From Bacteroidota bacterium (GTDB lineage: Bacteria; Bacteroidota; Bacteroidia; Bacteroidales; FEN-979), in contig JAPLDG010000228.1 of NCBI GenBank assembly GCA_026391845.1, positions 38,479-84,911 on the forward strand: DNA of 46,433 nucleotides. Reading direction: 5' to 3'. Below, in pieces: positions 1 through 9,762 of the stretch. How positions within the stretch are numbered: the first letter of the stretch is position 1; each line of letters begins with the position of its first letter. The position numbers and the translations under genes were made by a program. Under the pieces are notes generated by a model that was not told where the DNA came from, did no database searches, and saw nothing but the letters and a program-made list of their open reading frames with translations.

Positions 1-2
1 CC

Positions 3-1346
3 CTGGCCGGACTTTTCACCATCGCGCTCGGAAACGGTCTGTTCAAAGGAAATTTGCAGGCATTGGTTGGGCAAATGTATGACAATGAGAAATATGGAAA
101 GCTCAGGGATTCAGCCTACAGTGTATTTTATATGGGAATAAATATCGGTGCATTCTTTGCGCCAAGCGCTGCAAGTGGTGTGCGTAGCTGGTGGCTGCAC
201 TCACATGGGTTTAATTACGATCCTGATTTGCCTGCCCTGTGTCACCGGATGATGGGTGGCACACTGACAGATACTTCCAAACTGCAGGATCTGGCCAATA
301 AGGCAACCATGTCCGGAACTCCGGTCACTGACTTGACGGCGTTTGCTCAGAATTATGTCGAGGTGTTTTCCACGGGGTACAATTATGCATTCGGAGTTGC
401 TGCCATCGCCATGGTGATTTCGCTGGTCATCTATATGATTTTCAAAAACATCTTACCCGATCGCAAGGCAATGGTTCAGAAAGATTCTTCCATTATCAAG
501 ATGCCATGGGAACAGGAAAAGAAACGTTTAATTGCCCTCGGGCTTGTATTTTTTGTGGTCATTTTCTTTTGGATGTCATTTCACCAGAATGGATTAACCT
601 TAACGCTCTTCGCCCGTGACTATACCGACAAACAGGTTGGGCCATTTACCTATATCTTTTTCTATCTGCCTGCATTTCTTTCTTTGATCGGGATCATTTT
701 CGGGATCATGATGATTACAAAAAAGGTGATCAAACCGATCATGCGTGCTGTCGGTGGTGCACTCATTCTGGCCGGTGGCGGGTTGCTATATTATTTCTAT
801 TCCACTTTTACGGTTGAAAACACGATTTCGCCGGAGATTTTCCAGCAGTTTAACCCGATCATGATCGTGTTTTTAACCCCTGTTGTCGTTGCCTTGTTCG
901 CTTTCCTGCGTAAGCGTGATATCGAACCATCAACGCCACGCAAAATCGGAATCGGGATGCTTTTGGCTGCTGCTGGTTTTATGCTGATGATGTTTACCTC
1001 ATACAGTCTGATTTCACCGGCTGATCTGCATGGCGAACCAGCACCTGACCGTGTTTCTCCCTATTGGCTGATCAGCACCTACCTTGTTCTGACATTTGCT
1101 GAATTGTTCCTTAGCCCCATGGGATTGTCTTTTGTCTCTAAAGTTGCCCCTCCGCGCTTTCAGGGGTTGATGCAAGGTGGCTGGCTGGCAGCAACGGCTG
1201 TTGGCAATTCACTGTTGTTCGTTGGTACTTTTGTGTACTCGCGGCTTGAACTCTGGCAGGCATGGATGGTATTTGTTGTTTGTTGCCTGTTATCAGCAGC
1301 ATTCATCTTCTCTATCATGAAAAGGCTTGAAGCTGCTACAAAGTAA
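3..1346 (+). CDS. POT/PTR-family peptide MFS transporter, 5' truncated by the window edge
   Basis: Frame stays open to the left edge (LAGLFTIALGNGLFKGNLQALVGQMYDNEKYGKLRDSAYSVFYMGINIGAFFAPS). The GNGLFKGN and FYMGINIGAF motifs are typical of proton-dependent oligopeptide transporters. The listed start at 54 is a TTG inside the gene. Confidence 0.9.
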   Translation: MAGLFTIALGNGLFKGNLQALVGQMYDNEKYGKLRDSAYSVFYMGINIGAFFAPSAASGVRSWWLHSHGFNYDPDLPALCHRMMGGTLTDTSKLQDLANKATMSGTPVTDLTAFAQNYVEVFSTGYNYAFGVAAIAMVISLVIYMIFKNILPDRKAMVQKDSSIIKMPWEQEKKRLIALGLVFFVVIFFWMSFHQNGLTLTLFARDYTDKQVGPFTYIFFYLPAFLSLIGIIFGIMMITKKVIKPIMRAVGGALILAGGGLLYYFYSTFTVENTISPEIFQQFNPIMIVFLTPVVVALFAFLRKRDIEPSTPRKIGIGMLLAAAGFMLMMFTSYSLISPADLHGEPAPDRVSPYWLISTYLVLTFAELFLSPMGLSFVSKVAPPRFQGLMQGGWLAATAVGNSLLFVGTFVYSRLELWQAWMVFVVCCLLSAAFIFSIMKRLEAATK

Positions 1347-1373
1347 CATGGTATAATTTCCTGACTATTTTTG

Positions 1374-1426
1374 TCCGGCGGGTTGGAGAGGCTATTGGAT
1401 GTGTCTCTGAACCGCCGGATTTTTTT
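1374..1426 (+). terminator. Rho-independent terminator downstream of the POT transporter
   Basis: Arms TCCGGCGG(G)TT and AACCGCCGGA, with an inner GAGAG/CTCT pairing, followed by seven T. Confidence 0.75.
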
Positions 1427-1443
1427 CAACCCATACATGTTGA

Positions 1444-2424
1444 ATGTTGAATTTCGAAAGGTTTCCCTGGGGTCATTCCCGTCGATTTAACTCCTATACC
1501 GAGCACATCCGGAAAACCTTTGGCGGACGGATGCAAAAGGTAGTGGTCAATGCCGGATTTACTTGTCCGAACCGTGATGGCTCCAAAGGAGTTTGTGGTT
1601 GCACGTATTGCGACAACGAGGCATTCAACCCATCCTATTGCAACCCTGTTGAACCAATTCACAGCCAGATTGCACAAGGAATCAGTTTTCATTTGGTCCG
1701 TTATCGCAAAGCTTCAAAATACCTGGTGTATTTCCAGCCATTCAGCAATACCTATGCGCCACTGCCGAAGTTGAAAATTTTATACGAAGAGGCTCTTGCC
1801 TATCCGGATGTGGCAGGTCTTGTGATCGGTACCAGGCCTGATTGTATTGACGACGACAAATTGGATTACCTCATGCAATTGTCACATAAATACTATATCC
1901 AGATTGAATATGGTATTGAATCCTGTTACGACCGGACCCTGAATCGGATTAACCGGCAGCACAATTATTCCATCGGAGAACAAGTTATCAGAAAAACACA
2001 CGAACGTGGCATTAAAACCGGAGCACATTTTATTTTCGGCCTTCCGGGAGAGTCGCCTGACGAAATGCTGGCCTGTGCAAAAATGATCTCGGAACTGCCG
2101 CTTGATTCGGTTAAGTTTCATCAGTTGCAGATTGTTCAGGGAACAAAAATTGCACGCGAATTTGAAGAAAATCCATCAGATTTTCATCATTTCAGTTTGG
2201 AAGGTTATGTCGCATTCATTGTCAGGTTTATTGAACGTCTGAACCCGGCTATTGTCATTGAAAGGTTTTCTGGCGAAGTACCACCGAGGTTCATGAAGTC
2301 GGATACCGGCAATGGCCAGCCTGTACAACAAGGTTGGGGATTAATACGGTACGATGCCGTGTTGCGGTTGATTGAACAGGAATTAGAACGGCAGGATACC
2401 TGGCAGGGGAAATATTACACGTGA
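1444..2424 (+). CDS. TIGR01212-family (YhcC-like) radical SAM protein
   Basis: CPNRDGSKGVCGCTYCDNEAFNPSY, GTRPDCIDD, YGIESCYDRTLNRINR and GLPGES motifs; full-length 326 aa. Confidence 0.88.
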   Translation: MLNFERFPWGHSRRFNSYTEHIRKTFGGRMQKVVVNAGFTCPNRDGSKGVCGCTYCDNEAFNPSYCNPVEPIHSQIAQGISFHLVRYRKASKYLVYFQPFSNTYAPLPKLKILYEEALAYPDVAGLVIGTRPDCIDDDKLDYLMQLSHKYYIQIEYGIESCYDRTLNRINRQHNYSIGEQVIRKTHERGIKTGAHFIFGLPGESPDEMLACAKMISELPLDSVKFHQLQIVQGTKIAREFEENPSDFHHFSLEGYVAFIVRFIERLNPAIVIERFSGEVPPRFMKSDTGNGQPVQQGWGLIRYDAVLRLIEQELERQDTWQGKYYT

Positions 2425-3104
2425 ATAGAAACGTTCGAGGCCATGATGGCTCTTGAAATGGCTGTTTGCAATAGTTTGATCATCTCTTCGGTTTCAGTTG
2501 CAGGTGTTTTAAACTGCGTAATCTCGTTGATCCGGCCACGCAATTTAATATATTGTATGTATCCGCCGAAGTTTTTCCGAACCATTTTACAATTATTCAT
2601 CACAACGAGCATCATTATTTCCTGATCCGATAGTACATGGCCGGAAACAATGCTTTCGCAGATCTGCTCCTGCAGTTTTTGTTTTAGTGGTGCATTGAGT
2701 AATGGGTACTTCGTCTGATAAAATACAACCAGCAAACTGTATTCTTCCCTGCCGATCACTTTGTTGCTGATCAATTGTTTTAAAATAGTTTTTCTGAGCA
2801 GGAGCTTTTTATAAACAATGCGCTGAATCCACGAACGGAGGCTTCGTGGTTTCTTCGATGATTTTATCAGGTTTAAAACCCGGTCGAGTATCACATCATC
2901 CGTTGATTTTGCATTGATGACAACGACTTCGTCGATGGTAAATCTGATCCTGCCTTTCTGATATAACTCAAACAGGATAGATCCGACCAAACCGAATTTT
3001 ATTTTATGCTCTGCTGACCCAAACCACCCTTTATCATCCAGGGCAAGCAGGACAATCTTTTGTAGAAAGGTCAATTCCATATTTTGTTCAGATTTTTCCA
3101 TCAA
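2415..3104 (-). CDS. GPP34 (GOLPH3/VPS74-like) family protein
   Basis: MELTFLQKIVLLALDDKGWFG...KIKFGLVGSILFELYQKGRI with a C-terminal conserved-looking helical region; resembles bacterial GPP34 proteins. Confidence 0.7.
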   Translation of the reverse strand: MMEKSEQNMELTFLQKIVLLALDDKGWFGSAEHKIKFGLVGSILFELYQKGRIRFTIDEVVVINAKSTDDVILDRVLNLIKSSKKPRSLRSWIQRIVYKKLLLRKTILKQLISNKVIGREEYSLLVVFYQTKYPLLNAPLKQKLQEQICESIVSGHVLSDQEIMMLVVMNNCKMVRKNFGGYIQYIKLRGRINEITQFKTPATETEEMIKLLQTAISRAIMASNVSIHV

Positions 3105-3161
3105 CTAACGGGGAAATTTATTCCGGCGATAAAAATAAAGAAAATTTTACTGCAAAAGCAA

Positions 3162-3923
3162 TTAATTAAAGGTTCCTCCCAGGTAAAGTTTTGTCTTTTC
3201 CATTTTCGGATTGCCAAAAACCTCCTCCACACTTCCCTGTTCAATTACATCACCCAGATACATAAATACAACGTTATCGGCGATTCGCTTAGCCTGGCGC
3301 AGAACATGGGTAACCAGCACAATGGTATAATCGTTTTTCAGCTTGACGAATGTCTCCTCAATAAACTGGCTGGATATCGGATCCAATGCAGAGGTGGGTT
3401 CGTCTGCCAGAATAATCTCAGGATTAACCGCCAGTCCGCGGGCAAGACAAAGCCTTTGCTGCTGGCCGATGGAAAGTCGTGAAGCTGGCTCGCGTAACCG
3501 GGTCCGGATCTCATCCCACAAATTGGCCTGCTGGAGGTAATGCATGACAAGTTTATGGGTCTCCCTGCGATTTCTTATTCCTCTCAGTTTTAATGCATAA
3601 GCGATATTATTGTAAATGGTCATCGGAAGGGGGTATGGACGTTGCGATAACAGTCCCATCTGCTGACGCAGTTTATAAATATCTTCCTTTGCCGCCAGGA
3701 TGTTGTTGTCGTCAATCATGATCCGGCCGCTCACCTTTAATTCCGGATAAAGATCAGTAAGCCTGTTCAAACACTTAAGAAGTGTGGTCTTCCCACACCC
3801 AGAGGGGCCCAGGATCACTGTAATTTTATTTTTGGGGATATCAATATTGACATTCCGGAGAATCTGGGTTTTCCCGGCAAATACATTCAAATCCCTGATC
3901 TCTATTTTTGTATTATGATCCAT
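3162..3923 (-). CDS. pstB: Phosphate ABC transporter ATP-binding protein
   Basis: Walker A GPSGCGKTTLLKCLNRL, signature LSIGQQQRLCLARGLA, Walker B ILADEPTSALDP; encoded after pstC/pstA on the same strand. Confidence 0.9.
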   Translation of the reverse strand: MDHNTKIEIRDLNVFAGKTQILRNVNIDIPKNKITVILGPSGCGKTTLLKCLNRLTDLYPELKVSGRIMIDDNNILAAKEDIYKLRQQMGLLSQRPYPLPMTIYNNIAYALKLRGIRNRRETHKLVMHYLQQANLWDEIRTRLREPASRLSIGQQQRLCLARGLAVNPEIILADEPTSALDPISSQFIEETFVKLKNDYTIVLVTHVLRQAKRIADNVVFMYLGDVIEQGSVEEVFGNPKMEKTKLYLGGTFN

Positions 3924-3935
3924 CCCATATTCCAG

Positions 3936-4663
3936 CTAAAAATTTATTTTTGTCTTGTGATACCGTTTGCCAAGTCCCCGGGAGAACAAACTTGCAGATG
4001 GTCGGTATAGCCCGCAGTGAATAACACAGCTGCAGCATCACCGATTCCCCGTCCGAATGACAGTAAAACCGCCGTTATAATCCCGGAGAATGACTGTCGT
4101 GTAAATATTTTGAAGGCGATCTCCGACTTGTTTGAGCCCAGTGAATAGGCTGCTTCCTGCAGTCCGACCGGCACGGTTGACAATATTTCATCCATTGAGC
4201 GAATCATGATGGGGAGGATGAACAGGGTAACAGTAAGGATACCGGCTAAAAGTGATGTTTGCAGTCCAAAGAAAATCAACAGGGAGAAGCCAAAGGCACC
4301 ATAAACAATTGACGGGATTCCCCAAACCAGATCGAGCAGAAAGCGGATGATGCTGATCATGCGTTTATGTCTGATCAGAAATACGTTGAGATAAAGTGCA
4401 ACCGGTAAGCCGATCAGGAAGGCCAGCAGGGTAGCGCCACTTGCAAGCGCGAGAGATCCGAGAATCGCATTGAGTATTCCGCCGCCTTTTCCATAATAGT
4501 ATCCGCCCTGCGGAACTTGTGTAAGCATTTCCCAGGAGATGGATTTCAGCCCCTTTTCAAAAATGCTATAGATGATGATGGCAAGAATGGCAAGAATGAA
4601 ATAGGTCGCAAGAATCATCAGCAACTTGAAAAACTTTTCTTCAACTTTTTGCGCTCGTGTCAA
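3936..4663 (-). pseudogene. pstA: Phosphate ABC transporter permease PstA with out-of-frame C-terminal deletion (239 aa ORF 3944..4663)
   Basis: Typical PstA up to GRGIGDAAAVLFTAGYTDH, then a non-homologous tail LQVCSPGDLANGITRQK*. The other frame across the same bases reads ASLFSRGLGKRYHKTKINF* (stop at 3936-3938), which looks like a native PstA C-terminus. Confidence 0.75.
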
Positions 4664-4666
4664 TGT

Positions 4667-5557
4667 TTAATATTTGTTGTATTTGACAATGAAAAAATGC
4701 ATGACCAGATTAAAAAAAAGGGAAACTGCCAGTAGCAGCAAGGCAGCGAACATCAAGGCAGAATCGTATTTGGGGATAGAGAGCATCTCCCCGTAATTAT
4801 TTGCTATGAGTGCGGGCAGGGTATAACCCGGATCAAACACGCTTTTCGGCAGTCGCACCACATTTCCAACCACCATCAATACAGCCATGGTTTCACCAAA
4901 TGCCCTGGCCAGTCCAAACCCGAAAGCTGCAATAATTCCCGGTAGTGCTTTTCTGACAAGCACATGTTTGATGGTTTGCCACTGAGTGGCGCCCAATGAC
5001 AAGGTTGCCTCTTTTAATTCTGTGGGAATAGCCCTGAAAATTTCAATCAGGATATTCAACACAAAAGGGATGATCATGATGGAAAGCACAAAAGCGGCGG
5101 CGAGGATGCTGTATCCCATGGTTTTAACGCCCATCCACGGACCAAGGTACCTTGAAATAAAAGGTACAATAACGAGTATTCCCCACAAGCCATACACCAC
5201 AGATGGAATGCCGGCAAGGATATCGATGGCCGGATGCATGATTCTGAGGAAGTACTTTTTTGTGTACTGGGTGACATAGATCGCCGTAAGCAAACATACC
5301 GGCGCGGTAATCAGCATTGCGACCACGGTCACCCAAATGGAACCGATGATAAACGGATAGAACCCGAATTTCCCGGCTGAAGGTCTCCAGGTTTTTGAAA
5401 AGATAAGATCGAACAGGGAATAATCATGAAGGAGCAGTACGGATTTCAGATAGAGACCTATGAACAGCAGAAATGGCAACAAGGCAACCAGCAGCAAACT
5501 GATGATCATCCATGTGGAATTAACGGTATGACGCTGTGCCCGGTTGAGAAGATACAT
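4667..5557 (-). CDS. pstC: Phosphate ABC transporter permease PstC
   Basis: GKFGFYPFIIGSIWVTVVAMLITAPVCLLTAIYV, AGIPSVVYGLWG, ATQWQTIKHVLVRKALPGIIAAFGFGLARAFGETMAVLMVVGN. Confidence 0.9.
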   Translation of the reverse strand: MYLLNRAQRHTVNSTWMIISLLLVALLPFLLFIGLYLKSVLLLHDYSLFDLIFSKTWRPSAGKFGFYPFIIGSIWVTVVAMLITAPVCLLTAIYVTQYTKKYFLRIMHPAIDILAGIPSVVYGLWGILVIVPFISRYLGPWMGVKTMGYSILAAAFVLSIMIIPFVLNILIEIFRAIPTELKEATLSLGATQWQTIKHVLVRKALPGIIAAFGFGLARAFGETMAVLMVVGNVVRLPKSVFDPGYTLPALIANNYGEMLSIPKYDSALMFAALLLLAVSLFFNLVMHFFIVKYNKY

Positions 5558-5558
5558 T

Positions 5559-6548
5559 TCAGTCCAACTTTTGCAGTTCGGTGGTGATTTGTTCAGGTTT
5601 AATCATGACATATCCGGCTTCTGTGACGTACTTTTGGCCATCAGACATTACCCACTTTAAAAAGGTCTTAACCAGCATATTTGTGGGCTTTCCTCCCGAA
5701 ACGAGATAGAGGTCGCGGGCAGGTGGTGATGGATATTTCCCTTCATTGATGGCCTTCATCACCAGATCCATGCTGCCGTAAAAATCTTCATCGGGGTCAA
5801 TAACGCCGTTTCCATTCAGGTCGATGGGCACAACATCCAATCCGGCATATATTTTCCGGGTTGACATTTCATAAACAAACCCAAGATTGTTAAAACCGAT
5901 TCCTTCGGGTGTTCGTCTTACTGCATCAGCAACACCAGGATCACCATTTACACCCAGCCCTTGCAAATCTTCCTGCTTTTTCCCATTCAGGTACTTTGCC
6001 CACATTTCAGCGGCTCCACAGGCATCTGATCGGGTAAAAACATTGAGTTCGACTTTGGAGCTATTGCCGACAGCCTGTCCCCAGGTTTTCACATTGCCAC
6101 TGATAAATATATCATAGAATTTCTGCCGGGTCAATCCTTTCTTCTTCAAGTCGGCAAGTACCGGATTGCTTGCATTGATTGTCGGTAAAACCGCATCCTT
6201 TGCCACGGCTATCCACCAGGCGCCTTTTGCCTGTTCTTCCGGGCTCACCGATTTAGAGTACATTCCGAGGTCAACCATTTTTGAGAGCGCATCTGTCATT
6301 CCTTTTCCGGCGCCGCCGGCAGAAACATTGACAATTACCTCCGGATGCAACTTCTGAAACTCCTCCGCCCATTTAACTGCCATTGGATAGAGTGCGAATG
6401 CACCGGAGAGTGTGATCTTGCCTTTCAAGGTATCGTTAACCGAACCTGATGTTTTTTTCCCCGACTGATTACACGCGGTCAACCCGATCAGCCAGATAAA
6501 TCCGGCAAAAAGGCAGCATGAAACAAGGTGATTTCTCCATTTCATCAT
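5559..6548 (-). CDS. pstS: PstS-like phosphate/substrate-binding lipoprotein carrying an EF-hand-like loop
   Basis: Lipoprotein signal (IGLTACNQ), LSGAFALYPMAVKWAEEFQKLHPEV...SAGGAGKGM, located upstream of pstC; DLNGNGVIDPDE loop near the C-terminus. Confidence 0.85.
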   Translation of the reverse strand: MMKWRNHLVSCCLFAGFIWLIGLTACNQSGKKTSGSVNDTLKGKITLSGAFALYPMAVKWAEEFQKLHPEVIVNVSAGGAGKGMTDALSKMVDLGMYSKSVSPEEQAKGAWWIAVAKDAVLPTINASNPVLADLKKKGLTRQKFYDIFISGNVKTWGQAVGNSSKVELNVFTRSDACGAAEMWAKYLNGKKQEDLQGLGVNGDPGVADAVRRTPEGIGFNNLGFVYEMSTRKIYAGLDVVPIDLNGNGVIDPDEDFYGSMDLVMKAINEGKYPSPPARDLYLVSGGKPTNMLVKTFLKWVMSDGQKYVTEAGYVMIKPEQITTELQKLD

Positions 6549-7519
6549 GCAAGATTGTTTAAAAAGTGGTTAATGATATCTTCTACGCGTATTCCCTCAG
6601 CTTCAGCTTTATAGTTTCTCACGATGCGGTGCCGAAGCACTGAAATGGCCACTGCCCGCACATCCTCAATGTCGGGCGAATATTTTCCATTGAGCACTGC
6701 ATGACATTTTGCACCCAGAATCAGGTACTGCGAGGCCCTGGGGCCTGCTCCCCAGGTAAGGTATTCGTTGGCCCATGAGTTTGCCTTTGATGTTTTCGGT
6801 CTGGTTGAAGAGACCAGGTTCACGGCAAAGTGATATACATTATCCGGGACCGGAATTTTGCGAATCAGATTTTGAAAAAAGAGGATTTCCTCTCCGGATA
6901 AAACCACCGAGGGAGTCACTGTTTTTTCTGTTGTCGTTGCTTTAACAATCCGGATCTCCTCCTCAAATGAGGGATAATCAAGCCAGATGTTGAACATAAA
7001 CCGGTCGAGCTGGGCTTCCGGCAAGGGATATGTGCCTTCCTGCTCAATTGGATTCTGTGTGGCAAGTACGAAAAAAGGTTCTGCCAGATGATAACTTGTT
7101 CCAGCCACTGTTACAGCTTTTTCCTGCATTGCTTCAAGCAGGGCCGACTGTGTTTTAGGCGGGGTACGGTTGATCTCATCTGCAAGGATAATATTGGCAA
7201 AAATCGGTCCTTTGATAAAGCGGAAGTGTCGGTTTTCATCCAGGATCTCCGTGCCGATGATGTCAGAAGGCATCAGGTCGGGGGTAAATTGTATCCGGTT
7301 ATAGCTAAGGCCCAACGCCTTTGACAGCGTATTCACCATCAATGTTTTAGCCAACCCAGGCACTCCAACCAGCAGACAATGTCCTTTACAGAAAATGGCG
7401 ATAAGCAGGTTTTCCACTACTTCATCCTGACCAACAATTACCCTGGCTATTTCTTCTTTTAAAAGGTTATATTTTTTTACGAGTGCATTTACTGCTTCTA
7501 CATCTGAGGAAAACTGCAT
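6545..7519 (-). CDS. MoxR-family AAA+ ATPase
   Basis: GHCLLVGVPGLAKTLMVNTL, ILADEINRTPPKTQSALLEAMQEKAVTVAG, FVLATQNPIEQEGTYPLPEAQLDRFMF. Overlaps the pstS start by 4 nt. Confidence 0.93.
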   Translation of the reverse strand: MQFSSDVEAVNALVKKYNLLKEEIARVIVGQDEVVENLLIAIFCKGHCLLVGVPGLAKTLMVNTLSKALGLSYNRIQFTPDLMPSDIIGTEILDENRHFRFIKGPIFANIILADEINRTPPKTQSALLEAMQEKAVTVAGTSYHLAEPFFVLATQNPIEQEGTYPLPEAQLDRFMFNIWLDYPSFEEEIRIVKATTTEKTVTPSVVLSGEEILFFQNLIRKIPVPDNVYHFAVNLVSSTRPKTSKANSWANEYLTWGAGPRASQYLILGAKCHAVLNGKYSPDIEDVRAVAISVLRHRIVRNYKAEAEGIRVEDIINHFLNNLA

Positions 7520-7530
7520 GATATTATGTT

Positions 7531-8907
7531 TTAGTTTTTAATCCATTTCCGCTCGAATGAACAATTGCGAAAATCATCCTTAATTGAAATATAGGTTGAA
7601 TTCACTTTTTTGGTCATCCACTCATCAATTACTTCCTGCTTTTTCATATCCAGTGCCATTTGCTGAATTCGGGCATAGTCATCTTCCAGGTTCGCTTTAT
7701 GCGGATTTGTCCGGGTTTTGAGGAAGTATATCCGGTAATCCTGTTTTCCCCTTTCGTTTGTAAGCACTGGAGACGATACGTCGCCGGTTTTCAATTTATC
7801 AATGACGAAAAAAATCTTGGCATCTATCTGACTTGCTTCGAATCTGCTATTTCCGCTTACCGGGTTAATCATCAAGCCGCCGCTGTTTTTCCCGGGATCG
7901 TCTGAATATTTGACAACCGCTATATCAAAAGTTGTCTTTTTATTGGTGATGAGAGATGCGACGCTGTCGAGTGTTGCCTTAGCCTTGCCCAGGTTCAGCA
8001 AGGATACTTTCGGCTGGACCAGGATATGACGAACATTGATGTATTCACCCCGCCGTTCGATCATCTGAATGAGGTGGTAACCGTCTTCCGTTTCCACAAT
8101 GTCGGAAACTTCACCTGGTTTCAACCTGAAAGCAGCGGCTTCGAATTCCGGACGCATTTCACCACGTTTAAACATCCCAAGCTCTCCGCCTTGCTTTGAA
8201 GAGCCGGGATCTTCAGAGTAAAGAACAGCGAGGGTACTGAAATCATCTCCCTTGGCAATTCGTTCCTTAAAACCTTTAAGCTTATCTTTTGCCTCCTGTT
8301 TTTCGGTATCGCTGATCAGGGGCTGCTTTACAATCATGCCAATTTCAAATTCCGAATTGATCAATGGAATACTGTCTTTGGGGATTTTTTTAAAAAAAGC
8401 CTTCACCTCTGAAGGTGTTATGGAAGCATCCTTGGTGATTTTCTGTTGTTCCTGCTCGGTAAGCATCTGTTCTTTAATAACATCCCGGAGTTCGTTCTTT
8501 ATTTCGAGCAATGACTTGCCAAAATGCTCTTCCAACCGGTCTGGAGATCCGGCCTGTGAAATGAAATACCGCATCCTTCTGTCCATCTCGAGTTCAACCT
8601 GGGCATCGGTCACCGATATGCTATCAACCTGCGCCTGATGCAGTAAAAGTTTCTGAAAAAGCAAATTTTCAAAAATCTGACATTTCAATTTCGGGGCAGT
8701 TCCCTGAATATTGCCCTGGCTGCGAATTTGAAAATACTGGTTTTCCACATCTGATTTAAGGATCACATTCCCCCCTACAATTCCGACTACACCATCTATA
8801 ACTGTGTCCTGCAAGGATTGGGCCGGCAGTGATATCGTCAGCCAACACGTTACAGGGATAAAAAAAAGAGCAAATCGGAAAATTTTCATATTTGTTGTTT
8901 TGGGCAC
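7531..8907 (-). CDS. SurA-like periplasmic peptidyl-prolyl isomerase (parvulin type)
   Basis: Signal peptide, SurA-N-like region (VVGIVGGNVILKSDVENQ), parvulin motifs YSEDPGSSKQGGELGMFKRGEM and VSDIVETEDGYHLIQMIERRG. Confidence 0.88.
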   Translation of the reverse strand: MPKTTNMKIFRFALFFIPVTCWLTISLPAQSLQDTVIDGVVGIVGGNVILKSDVENQYFQIRSQGNIQGTAPKLKCQIFENLLFQKLLLHQAQVDSISVTDAQVELEMDRRMRYFISQAGSPDRLEEHFGKSLLEIKNELRDVIKEQMLTEQEQQKITKDASITPSEVKAFFKKIPKDSIPLINSEFEIGMIVKQPLISDTEKQEAKDKLKGFKERIAKGDDFSTLAVLYSEDPGSSKQGGELGMFKRGEMRPEFEAAAFRLKPGEVSDIVETEDGYHLIQMIERRGEYINVRHILVQPKVSLLNLGKAKATLDSVASLITNKKTTFDIAVVKYSDDPGKNSGGLMINPVSGNSRFEASQIDAKIFFVIDKLKTGDVSSPVLTNERGKQDYRIYFLKTRTNPHKANLEDDYARIQQMALDMKKQEVIDEWMTKKVNSTYISIKDDFRNCSFERKWIKN

Positions 8908-8916
8908 TGTCTCCGT

Positions 8917-9756
8917 TTAATATATCTCAAACGCGTTTTTCTTTTGTGCACTGGTGAACAGATCCTCCTGCATTCGGCCTATCATTTCAATCTTCCTTTT
9001 ATTGAGAATAATATCACGAATCCGTTGTTTTTCAAAATTTAGCGGTGAAACACTCTCCTTGATTTTAAAGTCCTTGAAACGAACCAGGTAAACAAACATG
9101 GAATCCTGATATTCGAGATCGCGGTGGTTCTTTAAAAACTCTTCCTGGTTGTATGTTTTGAGGGGTATTTGTTTTAATAAATCATTGAACAGCAGCCAGT
9201 TTTCACTGTCAAGGAAATAATCAGCAGCGTTTTTCTCACACAATGCTGCAAGTTTTTCTTTGTCCTCGGGATCCGATCCGGTCATTAATTTTTTAATCTG
9301 CTTTGCGACGGTTGATTTCAATGGCAATTTGACATATTGCAACTGCACGATATTGTCTTTTAATAAAAAATTTTGCTGGTTGGCATCGTAATAGTTTTGA
9401 GTTTCCTCTTCTGTTACAAGTGTGTCCAATTTTTGCGTGACAAGCGCATTTTCATAAGTATAAATCGTCAGGGAGTTTTTGTAGTTTTCCAATTGTTTGG
9501 TAAAATCCATCTGAGCGCTGGTCAGATTCTTCTCCGCCTGTTGGATAATGAGCCGCTGACGAACCCAGCTGTCGATAAAACTTTGGGACATCAGCACGCT
9601 GTCCTTTGGCAATGTACCGGGTGCAACGACCCCTTTCAGATCTGATTCATAAAGATATTCATCATAAACCCTTGCCAACACCCTCTCATTTTTTTTTTTG
9701 AAAAATGTTGAGCAGGAGGTGGCAAAGATCAGAAGCAGGATGATTGTGCGGTTCAA
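8917..9756 (-). CDS. SurA_N/PPIase-like lipoprotein
   Basis: Short signal with lipobox-like FATSC, VLARVYDEYLYESDLKGVVAPGTLPKDS, DSWVRQRLIIQQAEKNL; lies between two parvulin genes. Confidence 0.65.
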   Translation of the reverse strand: MNRTIILLLIFATSCSTFFKKKNERVLARVYDEYLYESDLKGVVAPGTLPKDSVLMSQSFIDSWVRQRLIIQQAEKNLTSAQMDFTKQLENYKNSLTIYTYENALVTQKLDTLVTEEETQNYYDANQQNFLLKDNIVQLQYVKLPLKSTVAKQIKKLMTGSDPEDKEKLAALCEKNAADYFLDSENWLLFNDLLKQIPLKTYNQEEFLKNHRDLEYQDSMFVYLVRFKDFKIKESVSPLNFEKQRIRDIILNKRKIEMIGRMQEDLFTSAQKKNAFEIY

Positions 9757-9762
9757 TTGGCT

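Noticed and set aside
3084-3482. 132-aa plus-strand ORF
   Set aside because: Overlaps pstB antisense and the GPP34 start; no supporting motif.
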